Assembly: GCF_020509005.1 (NCBI RefSeq)
Contig: NC_063016.1
Span: 1 to 64,000 of the forward strand
Reading direction: 5' to 3'
DNA from: Fulvia fulva
Lineage: Eukaryota; Ascomycota; Dothideomycetes; Mycosphaerellales; Mycosphaerellaceae
Length of the DNA stretch: 64,000 nucleotides
Under the pieces are notes generated by a model. It saw nothing but the letters and a program-made list of their open reading frames with translations, ran no database searches and had not been told where the DNA came from. The position numbers and the translations under genes are program-made. Shown here one piece after another: positions 11,210 to 20,576 of the stretch. Within the stretch, counting starts at the first letter, position 1; the number at the start of each line of letters is the position of its first letter.

Positions 11210-14200
11210 GTCTTCCTCATCGACGCGATGAAGACCAAGAACAACGTTTACCGAAAGTGAAGAGAGGAAAGAAGTTGAGGATCAATACAGCACAGCTAGA
11301 CCTGTACGACGAGACGGGCAAGGACCACGCTTGCAAACCGTTCGTCACGAATGTAAATATCGGCTCAAAGAAACTCTCTTCTTCCAATCTCACTCTCATG
11401 GACACTGGCGCACTAGGCGAGTCTTTTATGGACTATAAACTCGCGACCTCTCTCAACCTCGAACCCCAGGAACTGAAGTACCCTCGCACCCTTGAACTCT
11501 TTGACGGCACGGAGACTACCACTGGTAAGATTACTCATGTTGTACACACGTCAATCACCCTCGGAGGCAAGCGTATGTCGATCACCAGCTTCCTTACGTC
11601 CCTACCGCATCAGAAGTTTATCCTCGGCCTCCCCTGGTTCAGACGACACCGACCTATCATCGACTGGACTTCCCTTACTGTCAGCTTCCCTCCAGAAGTT
11701 CCTCCGGCACCTCCGCCTTCTCCGCCGCCTCAGCGCGGTCCTGAGTATACCAAGATCTTCCAGGTGAACGCCGCTGCCTTCACCACTGCTGCTAAGCAGC
11801 CCAAAGCTCAAGTCTTCGCCGCCTCTCTCCGCGATATCGACATCGCCCTCGAGAAGCTCGACAAGAAGCGTACACCTACCGACCCTGCTACGAAGGTCCC
11901 TCCTTGGGCACACCACATCCTCCACGTATTCGATGCTAAAGCCGCAGACGAGCTGCCTCCTCATCGCCCTCACGACCACAAGATTGAGCTAGAAGAAGGT
12001 GCAGAGACACCGTTCGGACCGTTATATTCCATGTCCCGAGAAGAGCTTATCGTCCTCAAGAGATACCTCGAAGAGAACCTAAAGAAGGGGTTCATTCGAG
12101 CGAGCCGTTCCAGCGCTGGCAGTCCCGTCATGTTCGTCAAGAAGCCCGGCGGTGGTCTACGCTTCTGCGTAGACTACCGAGGCTTGAACGCTGTTACAAA
12201 GAAGAACCGCTACCCAATACCGTTGATTCAGGAGACGCTCGAGCGCCTCTCTAAGGCCAAGTACTTCACCAAGCTCGATGTCATCGCTGCGTTCAACAAG
12301 TTACGAATGGCAGAAGGACACGAGTATCTCACAGCCTTCCGTACTCGCTACGGGCTGTTCGAGTCGCTCGTTATGCCCTTCGGCGTTTGTAACGGGCCTA
12401 GTACCTTCCAGAACTTCATTAACGACATCCTTCAGGAGTTCCTCGATCAGTTCTGCACTGCCTACATCGACGACATCCTAGTCTACAGCGAGACCAAGGA
12501 GGAGCACCGCGAGCACGTCTGTAAGGTCCTTCAGAAGCTCGCAGACGCCGGCTTGCAGCTCGACATCGACAAGTGCGAGTTTGAGAAGACCGAAGTCAAG
12601 TTCCTTGGTTTGATCATTACCGCAGACGGCATCAAGATGGACCAAGAGAAGATCGACGCTATCGTCGAATGGGATGCTCCTACGAACGTCAAAGAGGTCC
12701 AGGGTTTCCTAGGCTTTGCCAACTTCTACCGCCGCTTCATCCACGCATTTTCGGGCGTGGTACGCCCTTTGACGAAGCTCACGCGCAAGGGTGAGAAGTT
12801 CGCCTGGACCGACGAATGCCAGGAGGCTTTTGACTTGCTCAAAGCGAAGTTTGTTAAGAACCCGCTTCTACGGCACTTCGATTTCGAACTGGAGACCCGT
12901 GTAGAGACCGACGCATCCGACGGCGTGGTGGGCGGTGTCCTGCTACAACGCCGCTCGCCTGAATCCCCCTGGTTACCTGTCGCCTTCCTCTCCAAGAAGA
13001 TGACCGCTACGGAGTGTAACTACGAGATCTACGACAAGGAGCTTCTCGCCATCGTCAAAGCTTTCGAAGAGTGGCGCCCCGAGCTCGAAGGCTCTGCTAT
13101 GCCCGTCCAAGTAAGCTCCGACCATAAGAACCTCGTCTACTTTATGAAGAGCAAGCTGCTCAATCGTCGCCAGGCCCGCTGGAGCGAGTTCCTCTCCCGG
13201 TTCAACTTCGTGATCTCGTACACGCCCGGCAAGGCCAACTCGATGGCCGACGCCCTTACCCGCCGCCCTGGTGACTCTCCAGTTGATCGAAGAGGGGGCC
13301 GGCAAATCGCAGGGCAACAAGTCATCAAAGAGCACAACCTCTCTTCCGAGCTTCGAGAGTACCTATCGAACGGCCAGCCTACGCTCGCCGCTTCCTTTGC
13401 TACTCTCGTGCTCGCTCCTGCCTACCTTGACGAGAGTGACGATGAATCCGAGCCTGAAGAATACGCCTCGGACGCTGAGGACTTGAACGACGATGAAGAG
13501 GGCTCAGTAACGACCGACGGCTCATCCGAATCAGACTTTGAGGGGTTTGATAATGAGGAGCAGCCCGAAGGCATTATGGCACGAGTACGAACAGCGTACG
13601 ATGCCGACATAGACGCCCAAGAGTTAGTTCAGGCCCTTGGATCTGGCGCGAGGACATTCCCGGGCTTCTCGCTGTCCGAGTGCGAGCTCCAGGAAGGTGT
13701 CGTCTACTTCCGTAAGAAGCTTTACGTACCGCAGCCCGAAGGCTCTAATATCCGAGCTGAGATTCTTCAAATCATCCACGACTCCGCCTCTGGGGGTCAC
13801 CCAGGCGTAGCCAAGACCCACAAGCTCCTCGCTAGGTGTTACTGGTGGCCGCATTCCTGGAAGGACGTCCGCCGCTACGTGCTGAACTGCGCTACTTGCC
13901 GAAGAGCCAAAGCTAACCGCCACCGTCCCCACGGTCTCTTGCACCCTCTCCCGGCTCCTGATCGTCCGTGGAAGCACATCACTATGGACTTTATCACCGA
14001 TCTTCCTCACGGCAAGACCTTTAGCGGCGTGAAAGCAAAGGCCCTTCTAGTGATCGTGGACCGTCACTCCAAGGACCGGTACATGATCCCGTGCTGGAGC
14101 ATGACCGCAAAGGAGACTGCTCGCTTGTTCTACGAATTCGTCTGGCGCTTTCAAGGCCTCCCGGATAGCATCACCTCTGACAGAGGCACCCAGTTCATCT

Positions 14201-15456
14201 CGCACTTCTGGAAGCGTCTGTGTGCTATCCTGGGCATCAAGCATAACCTCTCGACCAGTTTTCAGCCACAGACCGACGGCCAGACCGAAATTACGAACGC
14301 TATCCTCGAGCAGGTCCTTCGTTGCTTCGTCGACTACCACCAGAAGGATTGGCCTCAGCATATCCCTGCGGTGGAGTTCGCTACTCGTAACTGGGACTCG
14401 GAGACTACTGGCTACTCTCCCTTCTATACTACGAGAGGTTACCACCCTCGTACAGGCATGGAACCAGAAGAACCTCTCCCGCCTACCGAAGACGCAAACG
14501 AGCAAGCAGCAGACGCGTTCGCTACTATGCTCTCACAGATCCATGAAGAAGTTCACGACGAGATGGTGTACGCACAAGCAATCTACGAGGATCAAGCCAA
14601 TCGTCGTCGCCAGCCAGCTCCCGACTACCAAGTAGGCGATATGGTCTACCTCAACTCTAAGAACATCAAGACGGACCGCCCCTCCAAGAAGCTGAACTGG
14701 AAGAACCTAGGTCCTTTTGAGATCACCGAGCGTATCAGTTCACACGCCTACCGTCTAGCTCTTCCTGCGAACATGAAGATCCACGACGTCTTCCATCCCG
14801 TACGCCTTCGGCCGTCGGCTGAGGACCCATTCCCGAACCAAAACCAAGACATGCCAGGTCCTCCCGATGAAGTAGAAGTCGACGAGCCTATTAACCTACC
14901 TTCTGACGACTATGCCGTCCGCAAGATCCGGGGAATCCGCGCAGAGCCTAACGACGTTGAAGGACTACCGCCGATCAAGTATGAAGTCGAATGGCAAGGT
15001 TGCCCTGAGTGGGATACCTCATGGGAACCTATCCAACATATCATCTTCAATCGTCAAGCAATCGAAGAATACCACGCCCGCGCAGACGGCCCAGAAGTCA
15101 ACATCGGCAGGCTCTTCGAATCTGAGCTCTTCGACGGGGCTTACCAATGGTGTATCGACCATGACATCAGGCCTAGGCCTGGTACTGAAGCTGAACATCC
15201 TCGATATGTGGAACTACTACGGCTTCGTAGGAACTCAGCTTTGTTCGGGGGGGCTACTGTCATGGTCTCCCCACAGAGTGTACAGAAGGTGGGGACAGAA
15301 GAGCCTCAGAGCGCTCAGAAGTCGTCAAGAAGTGACAGTCCAGCTTGGTGTGTGAGCGCCAAGAATCACATGCCCCGCAACATTCACTACGGGACCCAGC
15401 CCTCCAAATTCACCCCTCTACCAAACCTTGAAGCACGTGGAAGACTCGGAACGTAG
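11194..15456 (+). CDS. Gypsy D Pol polyprotein (PR-RT-RNase H-IN-chromodomain)
   Basis: Replicates and integrates the element. In order: aspartic protease, DTGALG at 11401-11418; reverse transcriptase with FCVDYRGLN and the catalytic YIDD (12463-12474); RNase H with its first Asp at 12910 (TDASDG) and the YEIYDKELLAIVKAFEEWR block; integrase with an HHCC zinc finger (about 13774-13910) and the catalytic triad Asp 13987, Asp 14179, Glu 14287 (35 residues between the last two, DD35E); and a chromodomain (about 14907-15078, KYEVEWQG, WEP) that in this group steers integration to heterochromatin. About 1400 residues, no stops or shifts. No ATG at its start, so it depends on recoding from gag. The frame runs about 199 bp into the 3' LTR, adding about 65 LTR-encoded residues. 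Confidence 0.95.
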   Translation, partial: AGKSLGLPHRRDEDQEQRLPKVKRGKKLRINTAQLDLYDETGKDHACKPFVTNVNIGSKKLSSSNLTLMDTGALGESFMDYKLATSLNLEPQELKYPRTLELFDGTETTTGKITHVVHTSITLGGKRMSITSFLTSLPHQKFILGLPWFRRHRPIIDWTSLTVSFPPEVPPAPPPSPPPQRGPEYTKIFQVNAAAFTTAAKQPKAQVFAASLRDIDIALEKLDKKRTPTDPATKVPPWAHHILHVFDAKAADELPPHRPHDHKIELEEGAETPFGPLYSMSREELIVLKRYLEENLKKGFIRASRSSAGSPVMFVKKPGGGLRFCVDYRGLNAVTKKNRYPIPLIQETLERLSKAKYFTKLDVIAAFNKLRMAEGHEYLTAFRTRYGLFESLVMPFGVCNGPSTFQNFINDILQEFLDQFCTAYIDDILVYSETKEEHREHVCKVLQKLADAGLQLDIDKCEFEKTEVKFLGLIITADGIKMDQEKIDAIVEWDAPTNVKEVQGFLGFANFYRRFIHAFSGVVRPLTKLTRKGEKFAWTDECQEAFDLLKAKFVKNPLLRHFDFELETRVETDASDGVVGGVLLQRRSPESPWLPVAFLSKKMTATECNYEIYDKELLAIVKAFEEWRPELEGSAMPVQVSSDHKNLVYFMKSKLLNRRQARWSEFLSRFNFVISYTPGKANSMADALTRRPGDSPVDRRGGRQIAGQQVIKEHNLSSELREYLSNGQPTLAASFATLVLAPAYLDESDDESEPEEYASDAEDLNDDEEGSVTTDGSSESDFEGFDNEEQPEGIMARVRTAYDADIDAQELVQALGSGARTFPGFSLSECELQEGVVYFRKKLYVPQPEGSNIRAEILQIIHDSASGGHPGVAKTHKLLARCYWWPHSWKDVRRYVLNCATCRRAKANRHRPHGLLHPLPAPDRPWKHITMDFITDLPHGKTFSGVKAKALLVIVDRHSKDRYMIPCWSMTAKETARLFYEFVWRFQGLPDSITSDRGTQFISHFWKRLCAILGIKHNLSTSFQPQTDGQTEITNAILEQVLRCFVDYHQKDWPQHIPAVEFATRNWDSETTGYSPFYTTRGYHPRTGMEPEEPLPPTEDANEQAADAFATMLSQIHEEVHDEMVYAQAIYEDQANRRRQPAPDYQVGDMVYLNSKNIKTDRPSKKLNWKNLGPFEITERISSHAYRLALPANMKIHDVFHPVRLRPSAEDPFPNQNQDMPGPPDEVEVDEPINLPSDDYAVRKIRGIRAEPNDVEGLPPIKYEVEWQGCPEWDTSWEPIQHIIFNRQAIEEYHARADGPEVNIGRLFESELFDGAYQWCIDHDIRPRPGTEAEHPRYVELLRLRRNSALFGGATVMVSPQSVQKVGTEEPQSAQKSSRSDSPAWCVSAKNHMPRNIHYGTQPSKFTPLPNLEARGRLGT
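15247..15253 (+). other. Gypsy D polypurine tract
   Basis: Seven G residues followed by CTAC and then the 3' LTR (15258). It primes plus-strand DNA synthesis in LTR elements. In gypsy D this tract lies inside the pol reading frame. Confidence 0.75.
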
Positions 15457-15700
15457 GGCAGGTTGGAATAAGGTTTTGAGCAAAGCTGCTGAGCGCGGCT
15501 TCGCACGGGTTAGCCCTGTTGATGCGGGGACACGCACTCGCGAGGGTCGCGTATAAATATCTGGCCTTCCCCAGGCCTCTCTTGCTTTCTTCGTCTTTTG
15601 TTTTGTGTAGCAATCATACCATACCCTTTTGCATCTGCACTTCGCACCTACATTCTCGCTTTCACCCTTGCATCTCACAGGCCAGGCTCTCGCCCTGACA
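15258..15700 (+). repeat. Gypsy D 3' LTR
   Basis: 443 bp, TGTCATGG...CCTGACA, followed by the second AGATC. It differs from the 5' LTR at about two positions, both G in the 5' and A in the 3' LTR. Confidence 0.97.
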
Positions 15701-15705
15701 AGATC

Positions 15706-18256
15706 CACCGTTATTGGCCTTCGATAGTGTTAAAACCGCCTTAATATTTTCTCCTAGCCTTCGTAACGGTATCTCTAATAATCCCCTATCGGAAAATTTC
15801 GCCCTAAAGGGCTTCCTCCTAACAGGATTACGCTATGGCGCTCGACTCGGCTAGTTAGTAAAGGTGATACTAAGATCTATATCTCCTCCCTTCTTATTCT
15901 TAAACTAGTCGACGTAACTATACGCTTTTATTGCTTTTATGTCGGGATCCTAGAATAGCTATTGTTTTGTAGTGTTTTCTAAGTAGCCTATAAACACGGC
16001 TTCTTTTCCTCGGTTCATTAACTTGTCTCTCCTCAAGCCTTAAGGTTAGGCTCTTAGGTCTATATAGACCACAGCTTTGCATCCCTAGACGCGGAAATGG
16101 TCGACTAACGGTACTTGGCTAGTAAAGGCTTCTTCTAGTGAAAGAGCAATACTATTAATGATCGGACCATTAGGCAGTCTGTTTCTGATCACAGTCTGTG
16201 CTTACAAAGCTTCTGGCCAGAACTCAACTAGTATGCTAGAGTCTTCAAGCATAGCCCGGACTATGTTCTTAGAGGCTTGAATTGACCTTTCCACAGGTCT
16301 ATTCTAAAGAGAGTTGTAGGCATCAGTTGTGTCCATCTGAGTACCAAACTCCTTCTCCCACTCTTTTAGCAAGGCGAGAATTTCCTTTACACTATCACTG
16401 CGGATCGTAGACAGAAAGCACCTTGACTGCCGTTCTGCCTAGACCTTCCAATCCCGTAGGGCTGTAGGAGCGTCGCTCCTGGCCTTCAAAGGGATTACCC
16501 ACTTCTTCCTAGAGAAGTTGTCTACAAACTCAAGCCAATATTTGTATCCTAGCCTAGAGACTGCGCCCTGAAAAGGCCCACAGATGTCAATAGAGATGAG
16601 GGCCAGCCTCTCCCCTTTCCTCTCTGTGGCAGGTCCTTTGAACTTCCTTATGTTTGCAAGGGAGCAGACATTGCAATTCTAGTGTTCAGAAGGAACAGGA
16701 ATGGGATCTTTCTTGTCAGTGACTCTATGCAGGTTTCTTAGCAGTCCCTTGCCAAGGTGTGCACATCTTCTATGCTATAGCTCCCACTGATCTTCGGACT
16801 TAGTGTTAGCCATAGCGGTACCGTCACGTTCTTAAGAGAGTATACTAGCATGCTGTGGCTCAAGAATTTCCGAGATCGAGTGGATAAACGGTACTCCTCC
16901 TCGAAGTTTGGTCTAGACAACGGGTTTACTAGACAAGGATTTTAGGGTGAAACTAGGTAGTTGGACAGCAAACTGTTGGCTGAACTGATTCCACGAAATA
17001 AGACTAACTCCAAGGCCAGGAACAAACAGGACATTTTCTAAGACAATTTGCTTTCCAGAAGGACCACCTATTACTGCACTTCCTATATGTGTAGCTTGTA
17101 GATAGCCACCCCCAACCTTGATCCACTTCCTCTTTTGAAGAGGCTTCAGTGTCCTGAATAGTGAATCTTAGTCAGTCATATGTGATGATGCACAAGAGTC
17201 AAGCAACCACTCGGACGAGGGGTACTTGCCTTTGGCTTCTATAGTGGAATAGGCAACCTCATCAACATCATCATCTTCTGATAGTATCTCAGAGTCTAAT
17301 GCGTCTTCCTGGGTCGTATGGGCCCTTGCAGGCTTACTAGAGGAGGCCTTTGGCTTACGGCTCTCCTTTATCTGCTTTGTAAGGTCCGTCATCACCTTGA
17401 GGACATCACGAAGGTTTGGTGATGATGACCTCCTACGAGGTGGTGACGGTTGTCTCTTAGCAGGGTAGGTAACCCTAGCTGGTTTGTCCTTGTTCCTAAC
17501 AGCCTGCTGAGCTGCAGAAAGGTGTGGGCACTTGCTCATAAAATGGTCACCATTACAGAGATGGCACGTGAGCTTGCCCTAGAAACCCTTCTTAGCGAAC
17601 ATAGCTGTCCCTTGATAAATCATTGATTCTTGCTTCTCCCTAAGGATTGCAAGAATGTCTTGTGGTGAGAGATTCACCTAGGCATCAATTGCATCGCGAA
17701 TTGAGCCAAATGAGTCTAGCAGATCTGCTAAGAGTTGCTAGATCTTTCTGTCCTCAGTCTTGATGTCTTAGAACTAAGCCGAGATTGAAACAGCCCTCCT
17801 TGCAATTGAGCTAAGCTCCTGCCAGGCGTCATCTATTAACTAGTCCTCTGTCATCACGAAATTGGTGTATTGCTGAAGCAAACTTCTTCTAGTAGCGAGA
17901 AGTCTTCTCTTGTATTTGGCTTCAGCCCATTCCTACAACTCCTTCGTATGCCGGATCTCGTATGTCATCTCTTAGTCATCTATCGACAGACAGATATACA
18001 TCTTATACAGGGCCGTTGCATTGTGCCGTCTGTACGATGCCTTCCTTATCGCTTGATCCAAAGGAAGGGATGACTCCGATAATGTAGAGGGTGTCGCTAG
18101 GGTTATAGCGGGAATGTCCGTAATGATGTCCTCGAGGACCTAGTCAACCTGCTTTGATACCAGGTGTATTCTCATCAGCTTGAACTATGTTTCGTGGTTC
18201 TCTCTTGTTAGAAGAGGTGCTACTCTCTTTCTTGTGAACCTAGTCTCGTTCTCTAT
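15706..18256 (-). pseudogene. Copia C1 gag-pol remnant, 5' half
   Basis: Homologous to residues about 1-860 of the C6 polyprotein: Gag region, zinc knuckle, protease, pre-integrase and integrase. The start codon is lost: the position equivalent to the C6 ATG reads ATA (plus strand TAT at 18254-18256), a RIP-type change. Numerous CAG/CAA-to-TAG/TAA stops follow. A surviving open stretch (17168-17539) covers the Gag-protease linker up to the protease motif (LLDSCASSHMTD). Non-functional. Confidence 0.92.
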
Positions 18257-18760
18257 TTTTATAAGTTAAGGGACAGGTTGGCTACCCTTAGGTAACAGGA
18301 TGTATTCGGTCGTACGCGATTGGATCGATAGGAGGTGAACTAAACGCGAGGTTGATAGTAGAGAGAATGGCTGTCTACTAGAAAGCGAGGAAAGTCGGTC
18401 GTAAGGATAGTGTTAGTGCTAAGACACTATAGCGTAACTCTCTTAGTAGAGGGGGTTTCTAAGACACTACGGCTCTCTCAGAATGAACAGTTAGTCGATA
18501 CGAACGCGATGTCCGGAGAGCGACTCTTCTTAGTAAGCTCGCCTACTTGTCTAAGGTATTAGTATAGGCTCCCTAACTCGGAGTCTAACAGTGCCTTACT
18601 AGGCTCTTTTACGTCTTATATACACCTATAGCACGGCTGTAGCTTCCTATACAATGCGGGTGCGGCCTCCAGTCTGCCTTCCTTTAGTTCTAAAGAGGAA
18701 TAACTCTAATACGACTTTGTCGAGGGTGAAACACCGAGTTACTAACCCGGGCTTATAACC

Positions 18761-18994
18761 TATTAAATAGGTACGAGTTGCGTAGTAGTAGAAGACGGCG
18801 GATTATACGAAAGACGAAGAAGGACCTAATGGGATAGCGTGTATCTATATATAGTATCGCCGGTATTAGTATAGGTAGATGCTAGGTGTCCGGATGTTTG
18901 CTAGCCTATAGGCTAGCAAACCCTAATCACGTGATCTCGTCACATGACACACCTACACCTACATGCTTGTCCTACGGCCTATATGTTCTCAACA
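18761..18994 (-). repeat. Copia C1 5' LTR, first unit of a triple-LTR run
   Basis: 234 bp, TATTAAATAGG...TTCTCAACA. The left half is RIP-mutated while the right half is almost clean (CACATGACACACC retained). Confidence 0.92.
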
Positions 18995-19045
18995 CTCCCA
19001 CTTAGGCTATATAGTCTCCTATAATCCTAACCCGGGCTTATAACC
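18995..19045 (-). other. 51-bp deleted copia interior between two LTRs
   Basis: The first 33 bp match the extreme 3' end of the copia interior (CTCCCACTTAGG...AATCC) and the last 18 bp match the extreme 5' end including the primer site (TAACCCGGGCTTATAACC). It is therefore an element whose interior has collapsed to 51 bp between LTRs at 18761-18994 and 19046-19279. Confidence 0.85.
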
Positions 19046-19279
19046 TATTAAATAGGTACGAGTTACGTAGTAGTAGAAGACGGCGGATTATACGAAAGAC
19101 GAAGAAGGACCTAATAGGATAGCGTGTATCTATATATAGTATCGCCGGTGTTAGTATAGGTAGATACTAGGTGTCCGGATGTTTACTAGCCTATAGGCTA
19201 ACAAACCCTAATCACGTGATCTCGTTATATAACACACCTATACCTATATACTTGTCCTACGGCCTATATATTCTTAATA
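19046..19279 (-). repeat. Second copia LTR of the run
   Basis: 234 bp, family I LTR, RIP-mutated, ending TTCTTAATA (normal TTCTCAACA). Followed by TAACC (19280-19284), the last bases of a copia primer site. Confidence 0.92.
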
Positions 19280-19284
19280 TAACC

Positions 19285-19518
19285 TATTAAATAGGTACGA
19301 GTTACGTAGTAGTAGAAGACGGCGGATTATACGAAAGACGAAGAAGGACCTAATAGGATAGCGTATATCTATATATAGTATCGCCGGTATTAGTATAGGT
19401 AGATACTAGGTGTCCGGATGTTTACTAGCCTATAGGCTAGTAGACCCTAGTTACGTAATCTAGTTATATAACACACCTATACCTATATACTTGTCCTACG
19501 GCCTATATATTCTTAATA
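19285..19518 (-). repeat. Third copia LTR of the run
   Basis: 234 bp, the most heavily RIP-mutated of the three. It ends TTCTTAATA and joins RIP-mutated LINE sequence at 19519. Confidence 0.92.
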
Positions 19519-20324
19519 TAATCGACCTATACTTTCTATTACGAGAACTTAAAGAGAGACTAGTCTAATACTAACCGAACTACGCGCTAGAGGCCTCCTT
19601 AGACTATATCCCTATTTAAACAACGCTAGGGGTAAAGGCGATAGAGGAGCTAGTAAGCGAACTATACCGTAACTAGAAGAAGGTACGCTAGGACGATATA
19701 AGAGGCTTCCTAATAGCGAACCTACTATAGTATAGAGAACTCGAGACGATAGCTTAGCTAGATCAAGTAGCGGAATAGATTACCTCGGTTATATAGTAAG
19801 TAGCGGAATAATATACGCCGTTACTCTAGCCCTTAACGTAGTAGAAGGCCTTCTAGACCCCTAAATACTCTACGAAGGTAAAGGAGGCTAGAAGGGCAAG
19901 GCGATAGTAGACGAAGGAGTATACCTAAGAGACGTAGGAGCAATACTATCGCGCGATATAAGAGAAGAAGGTATAGATAAGACGCGATAAGCTATAGGAC
20001 TAGAGAGCGACGATCGGGCTCGTTATAGAAAACCCGGAATAGATATAGAGACTTACTAAATAGGTACGACTACCTAAAGAGTAACAAATCCCTTACTTCC
20101 CTCTAATCGTAGACCGCGAAGGGATTGCCTAGGCTACGCCCCGGGGTAAGGTAAAAGTATTAGCCGACTATTTCTTTTCGACGTAAGTAGAGGTAGACCT
20201 TACGAATATCGACCCGGATATATACCCGGAACCCCTAGATATAGATTAGGCGGTTAGCTCTAATATAGTAATAGGAGTTATAAGTAAGCTAAAAGGACGA
20301 AAAGCCCTAGGCCTAGATAGGATA
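19519..20324 (+). mobile_element. Tad-like LINE fragment F1 (RT N-terminal region), RIP-degraded
   Basis: TA-rich sequence with many TAG/TAA. Reading through RIP-type stops gives a non-LTR retrotransposon protein up to the conserved block KLKGRKALG.DRI (normally GKAPGPDGI), just upstream of the RT core. It ends with the target duplication GGATA (20320-20324) of copia C2. The reading frame continues, after removing C2, in the reverse complement of 32019-31587. There is no LINE 5' end here: the left side abuts a copia LTR. Confidence 0.8.
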
Positions 20325-20542
20325 TGTTAAACAGGTACGAGTTGCGCAGCAGTGGAAGACGGCGGATCACACGAAAGACGAAGAAGGACTCAATGGGATA
20401 GCGTGTATCTACATACAGTATCGCCAGTGTTGGTGTAGGTGTTTCAGGAGGGACAGCTGTACTCGGGACTTGACTAGCAAGCCCTGATTACTAATCCCCC
20501 TAAGCACTCAATGTTGACCCTATGACCTGCATATTCTCAACA
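20325..20542 (-). repeat. Copia C2 left LTR (X type, 218 bp)
   Basis: On the plus strand the first half is nearly the same as the family I LTR (GAGTTGCGCAGCAGTGG...). The second half (CAGGAGGGACAGCTGTACTC...) is specific to subfamily Ib. It matches the C4 left LTR in the other orientation. Confidence 0.93.
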
Positions 20543-20576
20543 CTCCCACTCAGGTCAGAAGGTCTCAAACAATCCC

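Larger units (their letters stand above)
9561..15700 (+). mobile_element. Intact Ty3/gypsy chromovirus D
   Basis: A complete 6140-bp LTR retrotransposon: two 443-bp LTRs, gag, pol with protease-RT-RNase H-integrase-chromodomain, and a polypurine tract. The target duplication is AGATC (9556-9560 and 15701-15705). It interrupts the RIP-mutated copia C1 but is itself unmutated, with normal codon use and no stops, so it arrived after RIP of its surroundings. The two LTRs differ at only about two positions that I can see (near 9876 and 9952). Gene order RT-RNase H-integrase plus a C-terminal chromodomain places it in the chromoviruses (Tf1/sushi-like fungal lineages). Copy A next to the telomere is an older member of the same family. 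Confidence 0.97.
15701..18994 (-). mobile_element. Copia C1, 5' half with 5' LTR, RIP-mutated
   Basis: Continuation of C1 after gypsy D (AGATC duplicated at 15701-15705). It contains the 5' half of the polyprotein, a leader (18257-18760) and the 5' LTR (18761-18994). RIP load is uneven: 15710-16080 and 18250-18760 are strongly mutated, much of 16120-18060 only lightly. Confidence 0.95.

Noticed and set aside
18761..19518. Regularly spaced repeats resembling a satellite or CRISPR-like array
   Set aside because: Units are 234-bp copia LTRs with element ends between them; this is a eukaryotic chromosome.
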